Source: Mermis nigrescens (Eukaryota > Nematoda > Enoplea > Mermithida > Mermithidae). Taken from it: a stretch of 64,000 bases of DNA. Where the stretch lies: contig JAVLUZ010000339.1 of assembly GCA_036768485.1 (NCBI GenBank), positions 535,001 through 599,000 on the forward strand, read 5' to 3'. Shown one piece after another: positions 1 through 11,127 of the stretch. The stretch's first letter is position 1; the number at the start of each line of letters is the position of its first letter. The notes beneath the pieces are model-generated. The model saw nothing but the letters and a program-made list of their open reading frames with translations, was not told the origin of the DNA and ran no database searches. The position numbers were made by a program, and so were the translations under genes.

Positions 1-329
1 TGACTAAAGACTTTCCAATTTAAGCTCGTATGGATGATGCAAAATCCCTCCATCTAGTTAAAATTGTCCGAAATATTGTTCTTTCATTTAAATCTACGAC
101 AGTATTTGACCATATTTTTTCACTTCTATTCGAATCGGGGATGGGGACGTCAGATCCCCAACTCCAGAGTCGGTCGTCCCCTTATCCCTCCAATGACTGA
201 GATTTTTAATCCGGCCTCCTCCTCCATTTTTGACAAAAACTTGCATTTTTAGAGCAATTTTCGGTCGTGTTCTTCATTTCTGGCCAAAACTTACAGCTCT
301 ATTACTCTCTCCTAAAAATGGCCGGTCAC

Positions 330-570
330 CATTGGTGGGTGGCACCAAAATTCTAGGGGAGTGCAAGATTTTTCATAGATCATAAAATGGCCTTTAAAAT
401 GTTGGTATGGTGAAAAACATAATTTTTCAACGTTTCTCATCGAGCACTATCCATTGGCATCAAAGAATTGCGAGAAAAAAACCAAAAAATTTCAGCTATT
501 GAATTCTGGGAGGTGTTTTGTTTCTCGGGGTTGCATACTCCCCCAAACCCTACCCCCACGCCCATGTGTG
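330..570 (+). mobile_element. Family A MITE (hAT-like), copy 1
   Basis: Starts CATTGGTGGGTGGC and ends GCCCATGTGTG. The flanks CCGGTCAC and CCGGTTAC are a 7/8 target duplication. The interior carries the family hallmarks: AAGATTTTTCA, a GGTATGG stretch, CACTATCCATTGGCATCAA and a G-rich GAATTCTGGG run. Confidence 0.8.
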
Positions 571-851
571 CCGGTTACCCCTTCCTAAAGTTTTGAGCTG
601 TTGTACGTGTCGGATTCTAATGCTTCATTTTTCAAAGTTGTCAAGACCCTGCCTTTCGGATCCCAAACTCCAAACCCTTAGACTTTGGAGCGGACTTGTT
701 TGAAGGTTTTGTTTGTCAAGTTCATCCTTATTTTATGTTGCACTCCAATGTCTTTAGATGTGGGGACTCCCAAACCCGGCCTGTTTTAAGATAATTATCC
801 CCCAAACCCCTCTGAACCCCCATAATTTACGCCTGAGTGTGGTTTGCATCA

Positions 852-1004
852 CATATGGGCGTGGGGGTCTGGCTGGATCCCCCAGAATCCGGCGGACCCT
901 CTTCCCAAATCGATAAACCCCCAGGATTGAATTTTGGCGCTATTTCTGACAATTTTGTACTGTGTGACCCCCAGAATTTGGCTGCTGCCCATGTTGGTTT
1001 ACAC
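852..1004 (+). mobile_element. Short relative of family A (compact ~150-bp MITE)
   Basis: Begins CATATGGGCGTGGGG and ends near GGCTGCTGCCCATGTTG, with CCCCCAGAAT runs between. Related blocks occur at about 7130-7268, 8380-8505 and 55760-55890. It lies just upstream of the exon at 1026. Confidence 0.5.
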
Positions 1005-1025
1005 TCGTTTCGTGCCGTTTTGCAG

Positions 1026-1159
1026 ATAAATATCAAGTTTACTGTCAAGCTATGCCTCTGTTGACAGTTCTCGTCGCCGAAGGCGATAGCTTAATACGAA
1101 TGAGCGGAGAAAAGGTTGAACACAGCATGGAATCGATTATTCGTAATTGGATTAATACG
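1026..1159 (+). CDS. Internal exon of an unrecognised gene that begins upstream of the window
   Basis: The exon runs from TTTTGCAG to GTAATAAA and is open only in the frame that starts after two bases. It reads KYQVYCQAMPLLTVLVAEGD then a segment rich in Glu and Ile ending RNWINT: 44 codons with no stop and higher GC than the flanks. It looks helical. I do not recognise the family. It ends in phase 0, which matches the start of the exon at 3138. Confidence 0.55.
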
Positions 1160-1200
1160 GTAATAAATTGCATCGTTGCTTATAGCAGCAAGTCAGTACT

Positions 1201-1329
1201 CCTGGGCGCGGGGGGATTCTTTTGTCTTTTTCGCAGAGTGTTTTTTCGCCATACCACCATTTTTAAGGCCATTTTTTTACTTTTGAAAAAACCTTGCACC
1301 CCTTAGAACTTTGGTGCCGCCCACCTATG
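1201..1329 (-). mobile_element. Family A MITE, truncated, minus orientation
   Basis: Contains GCCATACCACCATTTTTAAG and ends GCCGCCCACCTATG. The inner part with CACTATCCATTGGC is deleted. Confidence 0.65.
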
Positions 1330-1639
1330 GTACTCAGTATTATTTCTGATTCAGTAAGATTAACAATTTTTCTTTTTTCTGAGTGTATCTTATGTGTTTT
1401 TTAAATGAAAAGGCTTAAGAATTTCGCGTTATACTATATAATTTAGTTTAGGACCAATGAATCTCTTCTTAGACTTCTTAACGGTTGTGTATTCAGTCAA
1501 AAAATTGATATGTCTTGTAACAGTGCGCCTTTATACTAATGTACAAAAACACTTTTGCTCGTGCAAAATTTTTCAGGAGATCGTTCAAAAGAAGAGTTGT
1601 GTCAGTCGAGTCTTCTCTGAAAGTTGGCATGATATCCTT

Positions 1640-2310
1640 TTATTCCCATAGGGGGTGTTGGGGGAGGGGGTTGGGGGTATCTACCTTCCCCCCGAGAAAC
1701 CAAAATACCCCCAGAATTCAATAATTTTTTTTTTGTTTTTTTTTCGCAATGTTTTGATGCCAATGGATAGTGCTCGATGAGAAACGTTGAAAAGTGGTGT
1801 TTTTTTCGCCATACCACCATTTTTAAAACTATTTTTAAGACGTTTGAAAAATATTGCACCCCCAGAATTTTGATGTCACCCACCTTGTGGTGTACCCTCA
1901 GGCTCCAAGACTCGAGTCACTGCCAGACGGTTTTGAGGTATCAAACATTTTCTGTATAATGTTCGGGAACAAAAATAGCAGAGATCTTAGATAATTTTTG
2001 CCGCAGTACATTTCCGTTTTGTTTACTCATGAAATGCCTAGAATGAAGTTGAAATGATCTGAAAAGTCAAAATTTTCGAATGAATTTTTATATATTTTAC
2101 TGATAAGAGTGACAAAACGAGTCAGAATTGGGTAAAAAGTTCTAAAAAATGCAGTTTTCTACATTGAAACATTTCATATAGGATGTTCTAATCATTTTTC
2201 ATATTTCACTTGCGAATAAGGCTCGAACTCTAAATTTACTAGTTCCGAATTTCGGGATTTCACCCCTCTTAACTTTCGACCTTGGGAAACTACGATGATA
2301 TTAGACATGT
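1640..2310 (-). mobile_element. Family J element, minus strand, split by a family A MITE
   Basis: The left end CCCATAGGGGGTG and the part beyond 1890 (ACTCGAGTCACTGCCAGACG, ending near CTTTCGACCTTGGGAAACTA) match in reverse the copies at 43370-43830 and 54790-57410. About 1660-1889 is a family A MITE in minus orientation (CCATACCACCATTTTTAAA, CCAATGGATAGTGC). Confidence 0.6.
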
Positions 2311-3137
2311 ATATACGTACGGAACGGCCTGAAATTTCTGAAGGAGGGTCGTGGTAGTCGGCCATTTTTAGAAGGGTAAACGAATTTCAATTTTTGGCAA
2401 TGGGCCTGAAATGGCATATTTCCCAAAGTTGAGAGGAAGAGTGAAAAATCGCAGTCTTCGAGGGATAGGTAATCCCTCCACTCATTGCCCAAGGCACGTA
2501 GCTGGCCGTCCTATTTTGGGGGTAACAACACCAATTTTGGGGGTACTAAAGCCAAAAAGAACAAAAATAGCACAAATTAACGTCTAAAAAGTCATATTTT
2601 TCCGATTTTTCTGAATACTGAGGGGGTCCTGACCCCCATTCCATTCCCCCCAGAGCTACCTGCCTGCATTGCCCCTGTTATGTATGTACTTGCTGTATCA
2701 AGTAAACTCGCATTTCGTTTGCAGCTGGTAAGCCGATTCAAGGTGAATAGTTTTCTGTAATTCATCAGCGGTAATGTTGTAAGAGATTAGACAACGGTAC
2801 AAAATTTCTGCCCGTGTCAACCACCAATTCTGGAGTGGAAATGACTTTCTCATTTTTTTAAAAATCTTATCGTACAATTTTTCATTTTTTACGGTAAACG
2901 GATCTTTTTAGACTTGTGTTAGCCCCTTCCCTACTTCATATTGGCTGATTGCATTGTTTTTATAGCTATTCAAGAGGCGTATCTAACGGAGTAGGTCAGG
3001 TTTAACATACATACTCGCTCGTAGCAGGAGCTTAGTTCATATTTGAGATTTAATCCTCATCTTGTTATTCTTTATTCTTATCTTTTACAATCATTTTGAA
3101 TCCAAATTTATTTCAAATTTGCGTTTATTTCGTTCAG
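2311..3137. other. Intron DNA with MITE debris
   Basis: Holds a family P-like block at about 2311-2500 and a block at about 2500-2660 (TAGCTGGCCGTCC, CACCAATTTTGGGGG) that recurs near 38310-38420. 2660-3137 shows nothing recognisable. Confidence 0.4.
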
Positions 3138-3273
3138 GACCAAGAAATTATGAAAAATCCGTCGTTAGTTGTATCGAAAGCTCAGCAGTTGGTAATGACC
3201 CTGCGCGACATGCTTTCTGCCAAAATGACGCAGATAAACGCGGCTAATCGTAGCGCGGCTCCTCCAACTTACC
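3138..3273 (+). CDS. Second exon of the unrecognised gene (helical, Ala/Gln/Met-rich)
   Basis: It follows TTCGTTCAG and reads DQEIMKNPSLVVSKAQQLVM, then TLRDMLSAKMTQINAANRSA and a PPTY end. It looks like one amphipathic helix pair. The proposed donor is TACC|GTAATC (phase 1). The open frame runs on to 3596, but the base composition collapses to AT-rich after 3275, so I treat that as chance read-through. Earlier GT sites, for example at TTG|GTAATG, are alternatives. Confidence 0.55.
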
Positions 3274-3823
3274 GTAATCCATTTTTTTATTTTTCTTCAT
3301 TTTATCAGAATTACCGTAATTCTTTGTTTCTTGATTTTTTCATTTTTTCCATGCTCTACGCAAAATTTGAGCTGTTGGAAAATTCTCAAATTTTGCCAAG
3401 TATCCTCTCTGGTACATGCGTGCGTATAGCATATCACGACGTCCTATGTTTTAACGTAGGCCTTTGTGTTGCATCCTTAGCAAACAAATATCGTGGCGAG
3501 TACTATATGTATTTGTACCACCTGGTCGCGCTTGGTCTTTGCTGCCCTCTTGCTAAAAGTAAAGCCACGAATGTGCTTAATGTCCTTCGCTTGTGAAATT
3601 TTTTTTATTTTTATTTCGAAATAAAAAACGTATCTAATCTAGTTTCTGATAAAAATTTGTATAATATTTACAAAAATGCTCGAACGAACTTCCTTGAAGC
3701 CCTAAAATAATTTGAAGAATATACTTCGTTTGGGCTCCATAAGCGGCTCTATTATATACAAGTAAATACATGATGCACAAAGGTTTACAGCCACCCTGCA
3801 AACTTAGATGGGTACGTGTAATC

Positions 3824-4020
3824 AGGCTTGTATCCAGGATTTTATTTCGGGGGAGGGGTGCCGAAAATTTTGAGGTCACTTATCTCGAGAACCATTAGGA
3901 GATAGGCAAAAATAAAGGCATTTTCGAGCGCATCTCGGTGACCTCTATGCAATGATGAAAGAAGTTCAAACAAGTTTTCAGTTTATGTCTTACTGAAATG
4001 AAACAAATCTGACATTTAAA
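3824..4020 (+). mobile_element. Family N element fragment
   Basis: Starts CAGGCTTGTATCCAGGATTT, followed by AATTTTGAGGTCACTTATCT and GGAGATAGGCAAAAATAAAG. The same order recurs at about 57500-57620, and the terminal word recurs at 46683-47137 and 52765-52963. Confidence 0.5.
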
Positions 4021-4255
4021 CCATGTATATGAACATATGTATACAACTGATTTCACATCTTCAATTAAAAAATAAAATAAACGTGACCTTGTTCCCGTGA
4101 TGGAAGCTCTGTTGCTTACCTTTTCTCATTTGAAATCGCCCAAATAAGCCACAGAACCAATTCGTCTGTTAAATACGTGTAGATACCTAGAATAATTGAT
4201 ATACGAAAGAGTGCATGTATAATTTTCAGTGTCTATAGTCTTTGGCATGCATGAC

Positions 4256-4475
4256 CATACGTGGGAAGCACCAGGGTGCAAGATTTTTCAAAGGTCAAAA
4301 ATGACCTCTAAAATGGTGGTATGGCAAAACAACACTATTTTTCAACGTTTCTCATCGAGCACTATCCATTGGCATCAGGAAATTGCAAAAAAAAACAGAA
4401 AAAATTTCAAAAATTGAATTCTGGGGGGTATTTTGGTTTCTCGGGGGGTGACCCCCAACCCCACGTCCAGGTGTG
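4256..4475 (+). mobile_element. Family A MITE, copy with 7/8 target duplication
   Basis: Starts CATACGTGGG and ends CCAGGTGTG. Flanks are TGCATGAC and TGTATGAC. It lies in the intron after the 3273 donor. Confidence 0.8.
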
Positions 4476-4499
4476 TGTATGACAATTTTTATTTTCCAG

Positions 4500-4900
4500 T
4501 CATACTATACATAGGTGTGCAAAGTCAAACTTTCAGGAGGTGTGAAAATCAAAAACTTGGAGATAAGTATACATTGTAAAAAACGATAATTAGCGAAGAA
4601 ACGACGATATACATAGCTTCAAAACCATCGTTTTCGAGTATTTATGGCAAATGCTTAGCCTTCTTGAAGTCACCAACATAGCTGCATAGCCTTTTTGAAC
4701 CACAAATAGATATTTAGCCCTTTTTGAAGTCAACAAAATAGCTATAAAGCCTTTTGAAACTCTGAAAAAACTACTATTAGCATTTCTGACTTAACACGGT
4801 AAGTTTTTGAGTTCAAAAAGCTATATAGCTATTTTTGAGCCCAAGAAAAGGCTCGATAGCAATGTTCGGCCAAAATGTCTATATAGCTAAAATATTGAAA
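4500..4900 (+). repeat. Family K array, copy 1 (AGCTATATAGCC words)
   Basis: Begins with a GTCAAACTTTCAGGAGG block, then about seven degenerate ~40-45-bp units. Each unit pairs AGCCTTTTTGAA or its complement with ATAGCTATATAGC. Confidence 0.6.
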
Positions 4901-5063
4901 GCGAATTCATGAAAAAACCAGCACAATATGTTGAAGCAGTGCACGATCAAGTGAATTTCGTTAGTTAAATTAGGTCAGGCTCGATTTATGGGCTTTAAAT
5001 ATTCTGCTGTGTCTTCCATTTGGCAATGCTTGCAACCAGACATGCACAGCATGGGAATTCTGG

Positions 5064-5515
5064 GGGGCATAGGTATGCAAGGTCAAACTTTCAGGGAGGG
5101 GCGAAAATCAAAACCTTCGGGATAGCTGATTGGCTTGTAAAAAACGATTCTACAGCGAAAATACGACGTTATCGCTTTATCGTCTTCTAGCATTTCTGGC
5201 AAATATATAGCGTTTCTGAACTCCTAAACAGCTATTTAGCGTTTTCGGACTCAAAATAGCTATAAAACCGTACCTGAAAAGAAAAAATGGCCATGTTTCC
5301 ATCCTTTTTGAAACCCATAAAAAACCACTATATATGTAGCGTTTAACTCATACGGTATGTTTCTGAGTCCAAAAGAGGCTATAGCTAGCTTTCTGAGCTC
5401 AAAAAAGGTAATATGGCAATGCTATTTCGGCTAAAATGGCTGTATAGCTATCAGCTTTATAGAGCCCAGGGGGTGATACCCCCTCTCACCCCTCCCCATG
5501 CCAATGTGTGAGAGG
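5064..5515 (+). repeat. Family K array, copy 2
   Basis: Starts GGTCAAACTTTCAGGGAGG, continues with TATAGCGTTTCTGAACTC-type units, and ends in GGCTGTATAGCTATCAG followed by GGGGGTGATACCCCC. Confidence 0.65.
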
Positions 5516-6420
5516 GTGAAATCCTAAAGTGCCTTTTTTGGCCCAAAAATGGTGGTTACGCGTCAAAAACATTTTTTGGCGTTTCTGACGATGTTCTATC
5601 TTTCTAGAGCATAAAAACATTCAAAAAATTCCGAAAAAAGTCAACTCAATTCAGTAATATATAGGTTAAAACATGAGTATGTGGCACGAAGCGCTGAAAT
5701 TTTTGCACTTTTGAGCAAATAGATAGCTAAATACACTTAAAAAGGTACTTTTTCCACCGATTTCCTGGAAAGTTTTGGAAAAGTTTTAAAAAATCTTCAA
5801 ATCTCGGAGTTAAAAAATTTTTACGGGGGTTGCAACTCCCCTCCTAACCCCCCTTCCCCAAGATCATGTATGTTTGCAACCAATTTTCGATCTTTTTCTT
5901 TCTCGAATTTTAAACAGTCTATCTCCAATAACTTAATCAGCAAAATCAACCATAAAATCCGAATTATTTAGAAAGTCCTCGAGTCATGAGTACAGAATAT
6001 TCGTAAAACGATAAAACAATCCATTCACATAGCCTATCAGTGTCTATTGCGCGGCGCAAAAGTAGCTCTTGCTGCAGTAAGAAAATTTTTTTGGTATTTT
6101 GGCTTCAAGAACTACTTGAATAATTTTGACGTACGAGTAACACAGGAGGACTGCAGGACCACTCGTTGGCGTGGGGGTCGCATCGCACCCTTTCAGAAGT
6201 TGAAAACCTCTCGCAGATTACTGTACACCCCAGAATTCTAATTTTAGTAACATTTTTGGCGAATTCACCCAACCAGCGCCCCAGAATTTCCTTGTTGCAT
6301 TTTTTTCAATTTCCATTTCTAATTTACAATAGCAGGTTCAGGTCCTCTGACAAAAACTGATCTATAAACTTGTGATGTTGACTTGCTATTTTTTCAAGGT
6401 CCATCACAAGAAGGCGTGTG
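5516..6420. other. Family L block and unassigned intron DNA
   Basis: 5516-5720 matches 53090-53340 in order (GCGTCAAAAACATTTTTTGG, then CACGAAGCGCTGAAATTTTT). The rest to 6420 shows only the possible microexon at 6041. Confidence 0.4.
6041..6076 (+). CDS. Possible 36-nt microexon of the same gene
   Basis: A GC-rich 36-nt block sits between CTATCAG and GTAAGA, close to consensus splice sites at both ends, in AT-rich DNA. With phase-1 entry it reads LSIARRKSSSCC and keeps phase. It may be chance; the support is splice-site quality, composition and matching phase. Confidence 0.25.
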
Positions 6421-6424
6421 TAGT

Positions 6425-6870
6425 ATAGATGCGCAAGGTCAAACTTTCAGAGGGGGTGGGGTAAAAACAAAAAATTGGTAGATACGAGTTGCTAAATGCT
6501 TCGTAAAAACGGTTACATAGCCTTTTTTGGCTAAGAAAATTACCTACATATATAGCCTTTTTGGACTCAGAAAACTAACTATACAGCCTTGTTAGAGTCA
6601 AGAAAATAGCTATATATGTATGTATATCCTTTTGAAACTCAGAATAGACAACTATATAGCATTTTTGAGCTCACTCGGTAAGTTTCTTAGCCCAAATAAG
6701 GCTATACAGCTAGTTTTCTGAGCCCGAAAAGGCTACATAGCTAATTTTCTGAGCATAGAAAAAGCATATGCAGCAATGCTTTTTCGGCCAAAATGGCTGT
6801 ATAGCTATCAGTTTTTCAGAGCTCAGGGGGAGTAATACCCCCTCTCACCCTCATGCTCTCATCTGGTGCG
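6425..6870 (+). repeat. Family K array, copy 3
   Basis: Same layout as the 5064 copy: GGTCAAACTTTCAGAGGGGG, GCCTTTTTGGACTC units, and the end GGCTGTATAGCTATCAG. Confidence 0.65.
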
Positions 6871-7371
6871 TAGGTTGCTGTTTTATTTGAGCATTTATTT
6901 GTTTATCATGCATATACGTTACGGCTCTAATTTTGGTAGTGAGTATGGGGTAGTTAGTCATTGCTTTGGATAGGTGGCACTCTATCTTTGGCCAAAAAAC
7001 TCAAAAAGCACCTAAAATGCATCAAAATTTTTCACAAAAATCGAGGATGGTAAAATTTTGATCTTTGTGAGGATAGAAATAGGCCAACTTTGGGTTGGGT
7101 CCTAAAGCAAGAAGTGGTAGGCACAAATTGGCGTGGGGGTCTGGAATCTATGTACCTAGAATCCCCTTCCCCGAAATCGATAGACCCCCAAAATTGGATT
7201 TTCGGTGTTATTTTTTGGCAATTTGTCCCATCCGACCCCCCTTCCCCAGAATTTGGCTGCTGCCTATTTATGGTAGTAGGTGGACAAAGTGATTTTGTGA
7301 CCTCTTCCGCCGAATTTGTGAGATGTTATTATTTGTAGGTACTTACGCACATTTTGCATCCTGTTTTGCAG

Positions 7372-7456
7372 CTGCGACATATCGCTGATCGACGCGAATG
7401 GAAATTCGATGGACGAAACTGTCAAATGCATAGCTAAATTGTGCAGTGAAACTTGA
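7372..7456 (+). CDS. Candidate terminal exon of the unrecognised gene
   Basis: It follows CTGTTTTGCAG and has raised GC and coding-like codons. The best-looking frame reads CDISLIDANGNSMDETVKCI and ends at TGA (7454-7456), but this needs phase-2 entry, which neither the 3273 donor nor the 6076 donor supplies. With phase-1 entry the protein ends after TATYR at 7388. The exon is likely; its frame is unresolved and a missing intermediate exon may exist. Confidence 0.4.
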
Positions 7457-7718
7457 ACGCCATTTTGTGAATTATATAATTGTATCAATTTATTGTATTG
7501 ATTTCTTTATTTGTTTGTACCTAGTTGATGTTTTAAACGTGTCCTGTGTTATTATCAAATGTTAACTGTCGAGCGACTTGCATATACGAGCAAAAATCGC
7601 GATTTTTACCGCTCGTTTGTTTGGCTTAAGATTGATAATCTTTCTCAAACTCGATCGCTTTTTTTAAATCAAGATTTTTCTTCAAGAGAAAATTATAAGG
7701 GTTGCATCTAGTGATGTA

Positions 7719-10413
7719 AAAGATCATCTGGATCTGATCTTTTTATCCAGATTCAGATCCAGATCCAGATCATCTGGATCTGGATCTGGTTATTTTCTGA
7801 TCTGGTTATCTGATCTGTATCTGGATCTGCCAGAAAATCAAAACCCGATCTTTATCTGGATCTGGATCTGATTAGTCAAGTTATATCTGGTTAAACAGAT
7901 CAGAAAGTTATTTTTGCACGATGGTATTCTTTCTGTTTTACGATTTATTGTAGGTAGGTTATCTAATTAGTTGTAGCCTTACATGCATGGATTGTGTCCC
8001 AACAGCCCCACCAGTCCCAACAGCCCCACTTTCCCAACAGCCCTACCATCCCAACAGCCCCACCAAAAATCCCAACAGCCCCACCCATCCCAACAGCCCC
8101 ACCAGTCACAACAGCCCACCGTCCCAACAGCCCCACCAATAATACCAACAGCCCCACCGATCCCAACAGCCCTACGAATCCCAACAGTCCCACCGTCCCA
8201 TCAACCCCACCGTTCCAACAGCCCCACCGTCTTTACAGTCCCACCAATAATCCCAACAGCCCCACCAGTCTCAGGAGCCCCACCAATTCCCAACAGTTCC
8301 ACCGTTTCAGCAGTCCTACCGTTCCAACAGTCGCACTGTCCTAAGAACACATAAGCGTGTGGGAAGGGATGTTTAGAGTTTAACCCCCACCGAACCGAAA
8401 TTCTGGAAATCGCCCAAATTATGTTAGACCCGAGAACTTTATTTTTAGCACATTTCTGGTAACCCAACAGACCCACAGAATTTGTTCGCTGCCAATGTTG
8501 GTTCCAACTGCCCACTGTTATAATCATAGATGCACAGCACGACCGGTCTGGAGAAGGAGTTTTGGGCCAAACATTGACCTCAAAACTGGTATGAATGTTA
8601 AAATAGCGTAAAAACTACGCTAATCCACATTTTCTGGCTATTTTGAAGCAGATAGTATGAACGTTTTGATTTTCATTTAATTTTAACACTATCTTTCCTT
8701 TTTCACTAGAACATTTTTCATTTTTTCCTAACAGTGTGAAGTAGACCATAATGAGCAGGAATCCAATCTTGTGAGATGATTCGAATGAGGCAAAATCCTG
8801 GATTGCGCACAAATGCTGAAGCTTCAATTCTGGCAGGTCTACCAGTTTCTCAGGTAGACTTATTCTGAAAATGTAAACCTGCACACTCGTTTATGGTCCT
8901 GATGAAATATACGAATTCGGAAAATAGGCAAAAAATATCTGTCATAAAAAATTAATATTGCCTGATTTTATTATATCGTATAATAGCGATTGCAGTAATG
9001 GTGAGGCTGCTGGGATTACTGGTGGGGCTGCTGGGTAGGTGGGGCTGTTGGAACGGTAGGGCTATTGGGATTGGTGGGCTGTTGGGATTGGTGGGACTGT
9101 TGGGATTTGTGGGGCTGTTGTGATTATTAATGGGGCTGTTGGAACGGTGGGGCTGTTGGGACCGGTGGGGCTGTTGGGATTTTTGGTGGGGTAGTTGAAA
9201 CGGTGGGGCTGTTGGGACGGTGGGGCTGTTGGGACTGGTGAGGCTGTTGATACATCACCCATGCACGCGGGAATGGGGAGAGGGGTCTGCTGGGGGTTTT
9301 GACCCCCAGATCCGTGCTGACCCCCCAGAATAGCCAAAAAAGTGCCGCTGACCCCCCATAATTTTTTGCATTCAGAAAAATTTTTGAAGCTCTGCAGAAA
9401 AGCAACTCAAGTGATAAAAATGTATTGAAGGTTGTTTTTTCACATAAATGATCATCAGAATTGACCTTTGAGAGACTTTTTTGCCTAAAAATGAGAAAAT
9501 CTTAAATTTTTTCGAAACATTTTTGTTAAAAAAGTTGTTTTAGTCGATGCGCGACATCGAGAAACGTCTAAAAACAATGTTTCTAGTGCCCATGGGCCAT
9601 TTTTATCGCTTTTTTGATGTTTGAAAAAAAATTTGACCTTGATCTCCCAGAATTTCTATGCTGTACATGTATACTTTTAATAGTTGCATCTGTCATTTTT
9701 CAAGAATTTTAAGAGCGTTTTTCTTTGTTGAGCTGAAATTAAGCTGGTTTCTTCATAGTATTGCATTTTGTGTTGTTAGGTATATGTATTGTTTGTGTTA
9801 TTTGACAGTGATATCCCCCTGAAATAATACATTCTTTCTTTCTTACAAGCGATCGAAAGAAGCATTTGTTTCTCTTGTTTAACCACAATGTTGCCAAATT
9901 CCAGACATCTCACGTTCCTGTGAATATTTAATGCCGTTTCGTTTATAAAGTTGTCAATTAAAGCTGTTGTAATAATTTTTACATTTTTATGCCTCAATTT
10001 CATGCCCATTGGTAAATGTCTAAAGTTGTGAGTTTTTACTTTTTAGACAATTTTTACTGATATCATTTTTATGTAAAAGCTCTAAAATGCAAATTTTCCT
10101 CGGCTCTGCCCCAGACCCCTCTGGGGGCTCTTATATTAGTCCTGCCACCCGAGACCCCCCCAATCCATGTGGGCTCGGGCGCTTTACGCCCTCCTTTTCA
10201 GCAATACAAATTGCTGCACAAAAAATATTTTTATCTGGATCTGTATCTGTATCTGGATCTTTTTAAATTTTGATCTGGCAAAACGATCTGGATCTGGATC
10301 TGGTTATTTTCTGATCTGGTTATCTGATCTGGATCTGGATCTGCCAGAAAATCTGAACCCGATCTTTATCTGGATCTGGATCTGGGTAAAAATCTGGATC
10401 TTTTACATCACTA
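7719..10413. mobile_element. V1: hAT-type element with inverted GATCTG-word termini
   Basis: Left end TAGTGATGTAAAAGATC, right end GATCTTTTACATCACTA, flanked by perfect 8-bp GTTGCATC duplications at 7711-7718 and 10414-10421. About 170 bp inside each end is built from CAGATC/GATCTG repeats in inverted orientation. No transposase is visible, so it is non-autonomous. A second element (7990-9259) is nested inside. The length of 2695 bp is inflated by that insertion. Confidence 0.9.
7990..9259. mobile_element. Family I element with 18-bp inverted VNTR arms, copy 1
   Basis: The left arm (about 7997-8340) is some 19 copies of an 18-bp unit like TCCCAACAGCCCCACCAG. The right arm (about 9003-9250) is the same unit in reverse. 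Ends are GATTGTGTCCC and ...ACATCACC; flanks CATGCATG and CATGCACG give a 7/8 duplication. The long Pro/Ser/Gln open frames over the arms are products of the repeat, not genes. Confidence 0.85.
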
Positions 10414-10421
10414 GTTGCATC

Positions 10422-10643
10422 CATACGTGGGCAGCAAGAAAATTCTGGGGGGGTCCAAGATTTTTTGAAGGTCAAAAAATGGCCTTAAAAATGGTGATAT
10501 GGCGAGAAAAACACCATTTTTCGACGTTTCATCAGCACTATCCATTGGCATCAAAAAATTGCGAAAAAAAAACGAAAAAAATTTTCAAAAAATTGATTTC
10601 TGGGGGGTCCAGACCCCCCCAGATCCCCCCACGCCCATGTGTG
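10422..10643 (+). mobile_element. Family A MITE inserted beside V1 at the same target word
   Basis: Starts CATACGTGGGC and ends GCCCATGTGTG, with perfect GTTGCATC duplications at 10414-10421 and 10644-10651. The left duplication is also the right duplication of V1. Confidence 0.9.
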
Positions 10644-10651
10644 GTTGCATC

Positions 10652-11127
10652 CACACTACATACGTATTTGCATTTTTTCGAACCCTGAAACCCCCTCCAT
10701 TGGGCGAAATTTTGCCGGAAACGGGGTTGGGGTTTTCACTATGATGGGTCCTACCTGGGGAAACCCGGTTCCGGCACTTTGGACCACCCCAGGGCGGAGA
10801 AACCCGACGGAACCGAGGTCAGCTTCGCATATGATTTATGGGTTACCCCCGCTTCCGAGCCCCTAAATCCCTCTTTAGTGGGTCAAATTTTGCCGGAAAC
10901 GGGTTTGGGAGGGAGACTCCGGTCAAAAACTAAGTTCAATAGCGGGCCAAAATAAACGGACCTGGATGTACCAACAGCCGAGAAGCGTAGCGATCTGGCA
11001 AGCCTGAATTGATTAATTTCTGAAGTTTTTCCGCTCGAAAAGTCGTGAAAACGACAGCCAACACGTGCTCTGGAGTGCTCTTTTATTTGTAAACGTCTGG
11101 GACTACATAGTACTCTTTCTAAGACAT
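10652..11127. other. Unassigned G/C-rich repeat DNA
   Basis: Contains two similar ~60-bp blocks (GGCGAAATTTTGCCGGAAAC at about 10700 and GTCAAATTTTGCCGGAAACG at about 10882) about 180 bp apart. No gene recognised. Confidence 0.4.

Noticed and set aside
3274..3596. Continuation of the exon 3138-3273 frame to a 166-residue frame
   Set aside because: Composition turns AT-rich at the proposed donor, the residues become Phe/Leu/Tyr-rich, and no family is recognised.
7983..8354. Long Pro/Ser/Gln-rich open frames (also 9062-9405 and 55435-55623)
   Set aside because: They are open in several frames because an 18-bp unit repeats; the array is the arm of a transposable element with target duplications.
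10167..10688. 173-residue frame at 10167
   Set aside because: It runs through the GATCTG array of V1 and a family A MITE; different elements are read as one by chance.
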